Below, piece after piece: positions 61,851 through 64,000 of a stretch of 64,000 nucleotides of DNA. The stretch is from assembly GCA_002363865.1 (NCBI GenBank), contig DEWY01000006.1, forward strand, positions 519,693-583,692, given 5' to 3'. Within the stretch, counting starts at the first letter, position 1, and each line of letters begins with the position of its first letter. This DNA is from Caulobacteraceae bacterium UBA3198. GTDB lineage: Bacteria > Pseudomonadota > Alphaproteobacteria > Caulobacterales > Caulobacteraceae. The notes beneath the pieces were generated by a model, which had not been told where the DNA came from, searched no databases, and was given only the letters and a program-made list of their open reading frames with translations. The position numbers and the translations under genes are program-made.

Positions 61851-62048
61851 ACCTATGGCTCGATCTGGGGGCGGCAACTGCCGGCTTCCTGCGAGACGCC
61901 CTCCAAATCTCAGCTGAAGATTGATGCAGCCGCGGCCAGCAGGCAGGCGCCTGGAAACTCGTCCACGCTGAGGACGGTCCGAACTCTGGCTTGCCCCCTA
62001 TGGCCGCAACTGGCGCTCACCGGCGCTCCGTGGCTAGGTTCTCGTTGG
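61851..62048. other. Gap with no recognised feature
   Basis: No clear promoter, terminator, attC-like site or reading frame is seen. Confidence 0.3.
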
Positions 62049-62570
62049 ATGCAGCGGATCGCCATCATTGGGATAAGCGGGTCGGGGAAGACGACCTTCG
62101 CACACACCCTTCAGCGCGCGACCGGACTGACGCTGCACCACGCTGACCAGCTCTTCTGGAGGGGGCCTTGGCAGCCTGTCCCTGCGGACCAATACTTGGA
62201 AGCTCATTCAGAATGGGTCGGCCGCAACAGTTGGATCATCGAAGGCTATGTGGATCCATCGTTAGCTCAGCGACTCCAGCGTGCCGACCTCATCATCTAC
62301 CTAGCTCCACCGCCCTGGGTCTGCGCGACCCGCGTGGTGAGGCGCTGGTTGGCGCATCGGAAGAATGCCCGACCTGAACTTCCTCCTGAGGCCCTTGAGA
62401 GGTTGAATCTTCAGTTTCTTTGGGTGGTTCTAACCGGCGCAGAGCGGCCGAGCATCGAAGCCGCGTTGCGGCAAGCGCCTAAGGCCGTGGTGCAACGACT
62501 GACCACCACCCAAGATCAGGTCGAGTTCATTCACCGCCTTGTTGCCGAAGTGAAGCCATCGCTGACGTGA
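62049..62570 (+). CDS. P-loop kinase-like protein (adenylate kinase / FlaR-like)
   Basis: This 173-residue protein has Walker A IGISGSGKTTFAHTL, HHADQLFWRGPW, IIEGYVDPSLAQRLQRADLIIYL (Walker B-like) and RRWLAHRKNARPEL, typical of topology-modulation/FlaR-like P-loop kinases. The phosphate acceptor is unknown. Codon use is less GC-biased than that of the core genes. Confidence 0.78.
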   Translation: MQRIAIIGISGSGKTTFAHTLQRATGLTLHHADQLFWRGPWQPVPADQYLEAHSEWVGRNSWIIEGYVDPSLAQRLQRADLIIYLAPPPWVCATRVVRRWLAHRKNARPELPPEALERLNLQFLWVVLTGAERPSIEAALRQAPKAVVQRLTTTQDQVEFIHRLVAEVKPSLT

Positions 62571-62612
62571 GGGTCCGCATTCTGGCGCAGAGCCAATTTC
62601 CGCTCCTGGCAC

Positions 62613-63176
62613 TCAGAAGAAGTAGTCGCCGTGGACGATACGGGCTCCGGGCAGCGCAGCTTCAACGCGAGAAACATGGGCGCCACCGCAGATCACCACG
62701 ATCTTGCCGGTGGACGCTGCCACGTCGTGTACTCCTTCGATCACGCCTTTCGTGCGATCTGCGGCAAGAGCGGGGTCTACCAGCTCGTCGATGACGGCCC
62801 TGAGCTGCTTCTCCGCACCAGTTACCGGCTCCCGCCGAGCGCAAAACAGGTCGATCGACACCCGAACGCTAAGGCCCGCGACCAAGCGGTCCATTTCCGC
62901 AATGAGTTCAGCCGCACGCTGTGGCTGAAGGTCGCCGCGAAGGATTGTTGGTCCGGCTGGCTCGTGACCCCGAACTGGTGTTCCACGGCGAAACGCCCAG
63001 CGACAGGCGCAGACCATCTCGGGTTTTTGGTGGACAAGATCGCCTCGCAAGACCGCATCGTCTGGAATTTCGACGATCAGTTGATCGGGGTCTGCCCGGT
63101 CAAGCGCCATCTCGAGAGCACCGAAGAGATCAGCATTGTCGAGGTGCGCAGTTCCGATGATGAAGAAGCGCCGCAT
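62613..63176 (-). CDS. TraB/PrgY-like domain protein, short form
   Basis: This 187-residue protein starts FFIIGTAHLDNADLFGALEMALDRADPDQLIVEIPDD and ends IVVICGGAHVSRVEAALPGARIVHGDYFF. Both GxAH motifs fit the TraB/PrgY/GumN family, proposed to be metalloproteases or membrane-linked chaperones. It is shorter than usual and has no membrane helix. Start ATG 63176. Confidence 0.6.
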   Translation of the reverse strand: MRRFFIIGTAHLDNADLFGALEMALDRADPDQLIVEIPDDAVLRGDLVHQKPEMVCACRWAFRRGTPVRGHEPAGPTILRGDLQPQRAAELIAEMDRLVAGLSVRVSIDLFCARREPVTGAEKQLRAVIDELVDPALAADRTKGVIEGVHDVAASTGKIVVICGGAHVSRVEAALPGARIVHGDYFF

Positions 63177-63219
63177 CGCTTGACCGTCAGGTGAGTACGA
63201 GCGCCAGCTATTCGACAAT

Positions 63220-63263
63220 GCGCCAGTATCTGCAAGTGGCGCTAGGTTATCGTATGCTGGCGG
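63220..63263. promoter_or_regulatory. Inverted repeat between divergent TraB-like and DUF1330 genes
   Basis: CGCCAGTAT (63221-63229) and ATGCTGGCG (63254-63262) pair with one G-T mismatch. It is within the 100-base gap between divergent genes and could be a shared operator. Confidence 0.4.
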
Positions 63264-63276
63264 AATTGGAGATGGC

Positions 63277-63567
63277 ATGACGGCATACTTGGTGCTCGAT
63301 CTCACGGTGAACGACCTCGGAGAATTCCATCCGTACGTCGAGGCCATCCCGGCCTTCATCGCCAAGCATGGCGGCCGCTACGCGTCCAAGGGTGCGGATC
63401 CCGTCGTTATGGAAGGAGAGTGGTCGCCCCAGCGCTTGGTGATCCTGGAATTCCCGTCGCGAATTCACGCGCGAGCTTTTCTCTCGGATCCAGACGCTCA
63501 AGATCTGTTTGCCCGCCGACACCGCTCGACGACGAGCCGCCTAATTCTGGTCGATGGTGAGCCGTGA
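63277..63567 (+). CDS. DUF1330 domain protein
   Basis: This 96-residue ferredoxin-like small protein has AYLVLDLTVNDLGEFHPYVEAIPAFIAKHGGRYASKG, EGEWSPQRLVILEFPS and ARAFLSDPDAQ, matching DUF1330. Function is unknown. GGAG precedes ATG 63277. Confidence 0.85.
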   Translation: MTAYLVLDLTVNDLGEFHPYVEAIPAFIAKHGGRYASKGADPVVMEGEWSPQRLVILEFPSRIHARAFLSDPDAQDLFARRHRSTTSRLILVDGEP

Positions 63568-63802
63568 TACCCGACATCGTCAGGCCACACACCGGCCGAC
63601 CTTAAACTCCCGCTCGTGGCGCCCATCAGACGCTGATCCCCCGCCAGGGATTGTGCGGACCTTGGCCGGGCTGGGGTCTGGGCCGGCTTGCACATCTATG
63701 GAGAGACCGCCGCCTGCGGGGGTTCTGGGTTGTAGGCATTGATGCGGCGCGCGGCCCCCCTGGCGCAGGAGATCACCGTCAATCTGCCAGCTAGGCTGCG
63801 AC
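63568..63802. other. Gap without a supported gene
   Basis: There are only short frames with poor starts. No family or repeat pair is recognised. Confidence 0.3.
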
Positions 63803-64000
63803 ATGGCCTCAGCATCATTGCCTTGGTTCCCCATACGAACGGCACGCTTGTTGCTGCGCGAGTTCCAGGCGGGTGACCTCGACGATATTCACGCCTACGC
63901 GTCGGACCAGAACACCGTCCGCTACATGGAATGGGGGCCGAACACGCCTGAGGTCAGCAGCGATAGACTTCGTCTTATGAGGTGGCGCCGGTTCTCCGTA
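63803..64000 (+). CDS. GNAT-like N-acetyltransferase, N-terminal part (3' end outside window)
   Basis: 66 codons are visible: RTARLLLREFQAGDLDDIHAYASDQNTVRYMEWGPNTPE is the typical opening of a RimJ/RimL-type acetyltransferase. The final 20 residues fit less well, which could be divergence or a frameshift. Confidence 0.65.
   Translation, partial: MASASLPWFPIRTARLLLREFQAGDLDDIHAYASDQNTVRYMEWGPNTPEVSSDRLRLMRWRRFSV

Noticed and set aside
60771..64000. Integron cassette array
   Set aside because: No attC-like sites (GTTRRRY with imperfect palindromes) or integrase were seen between the genes, and orientations differ.

Overview
The window reads as a continuous piece of chromosome from a high-GC alphaproteobacterium. 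Conserved gene orders (tsaD-gpsA, mdh...sucCD-odhAB-lpd, and tsaB-rimI-fur-miaB-phoH-ybeY-corC-lnt-XRE-metK-trmB-rimP-nusA-ylxR-infB), codons ending mostly in G or C, and a Fur protein of the alphaproteobacterial type point to that class. Caulobacterales (Caulobacter/Phenylobacterium-like) is my best guess, but it is an inference. There is no rRNA, CRISPR array or intact insertion sequence. I see one tRNA gene.

Layout. 1-0.9 kb: 3' end of a chemoreceptor gene. 0.9-13.4 kb: TCA-cycle block, with mdh separated from sucC-sucD-odhA-odhB-lpd by four unrelated genes (LprI-like, GNAT, membrane LytTR, DUF2306). An intrinsic terminator follows mdh and another lies between odhB and lpd. 13.5-18.6 kb: GNAT, xerC and DUF484 in one overlapping group, then a transaldolase-like gene divergent from priA. 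18.7-28.7 kb: mixed accessory metabolism and envelope genes (Crp-family regulator, DHA2 efflux pump, TerC, acyltransferase, secreted CHAP protein, pentapeptide-repeat protein, crotonase, hydrolase, thioesterase). 28.8-36.8 kb: a cytochrome b561/molybdopterin oxidoreductase pair, creatininase family, SleB-type wall hydrolase, methyltransferase, YCII proteins, then a tightly coupled tsaD-gpsA-YCII-Rieske-nitrilase group. 38-43.9 kb: hemC-hemD plus a tiny membrane gene, tRNA-Thr(CGT), CPA1 antiporter, nadE. 43.9-60.4 kb: a nearly unbroken leftward core block running from tsaB to infB (translation, tRNA modification, envelope), interrupted only by rightward ppa. 60.5-64 kb: small, less biased genes with longer gaps (two-gene mini-clusters, methyltransferase, P-loop kinase, TraB-like, DUF1330, GNAT), which looks like an acquired segment.

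How the genes work together. Mdh, SucCD and OdhAB/Lpd carry out four consecutive TCA steps. RimP, NusA, YlxR and IF-2 form the classical transcription/translation operon, here preceded by a promoter, a small hairpin and an intrinsic terminator ahead of rimP, an arrangement expected of an attenuator. TsaD and TsaB (t6A synthesis), MiaB (ms2i6A) and TrmB (m7G) are tRNA modification enzymes. Lnt, CorC, YbeY and PhoH form the ybeZYX-lnt neighbourhood.

The most interesting points for follow-up are: a PriA that has lost three of the four ligands of one zinc site while keeping the other intact; the putative rimP-nusA leader attenuator; a dispersed two-hairpin intergenic element present twice with compensatory base changes, both times between convergent genes; and the YCII-Rieske-nitrilase group joined to tsaD-gpsA by 4-base NTGA overlaps.
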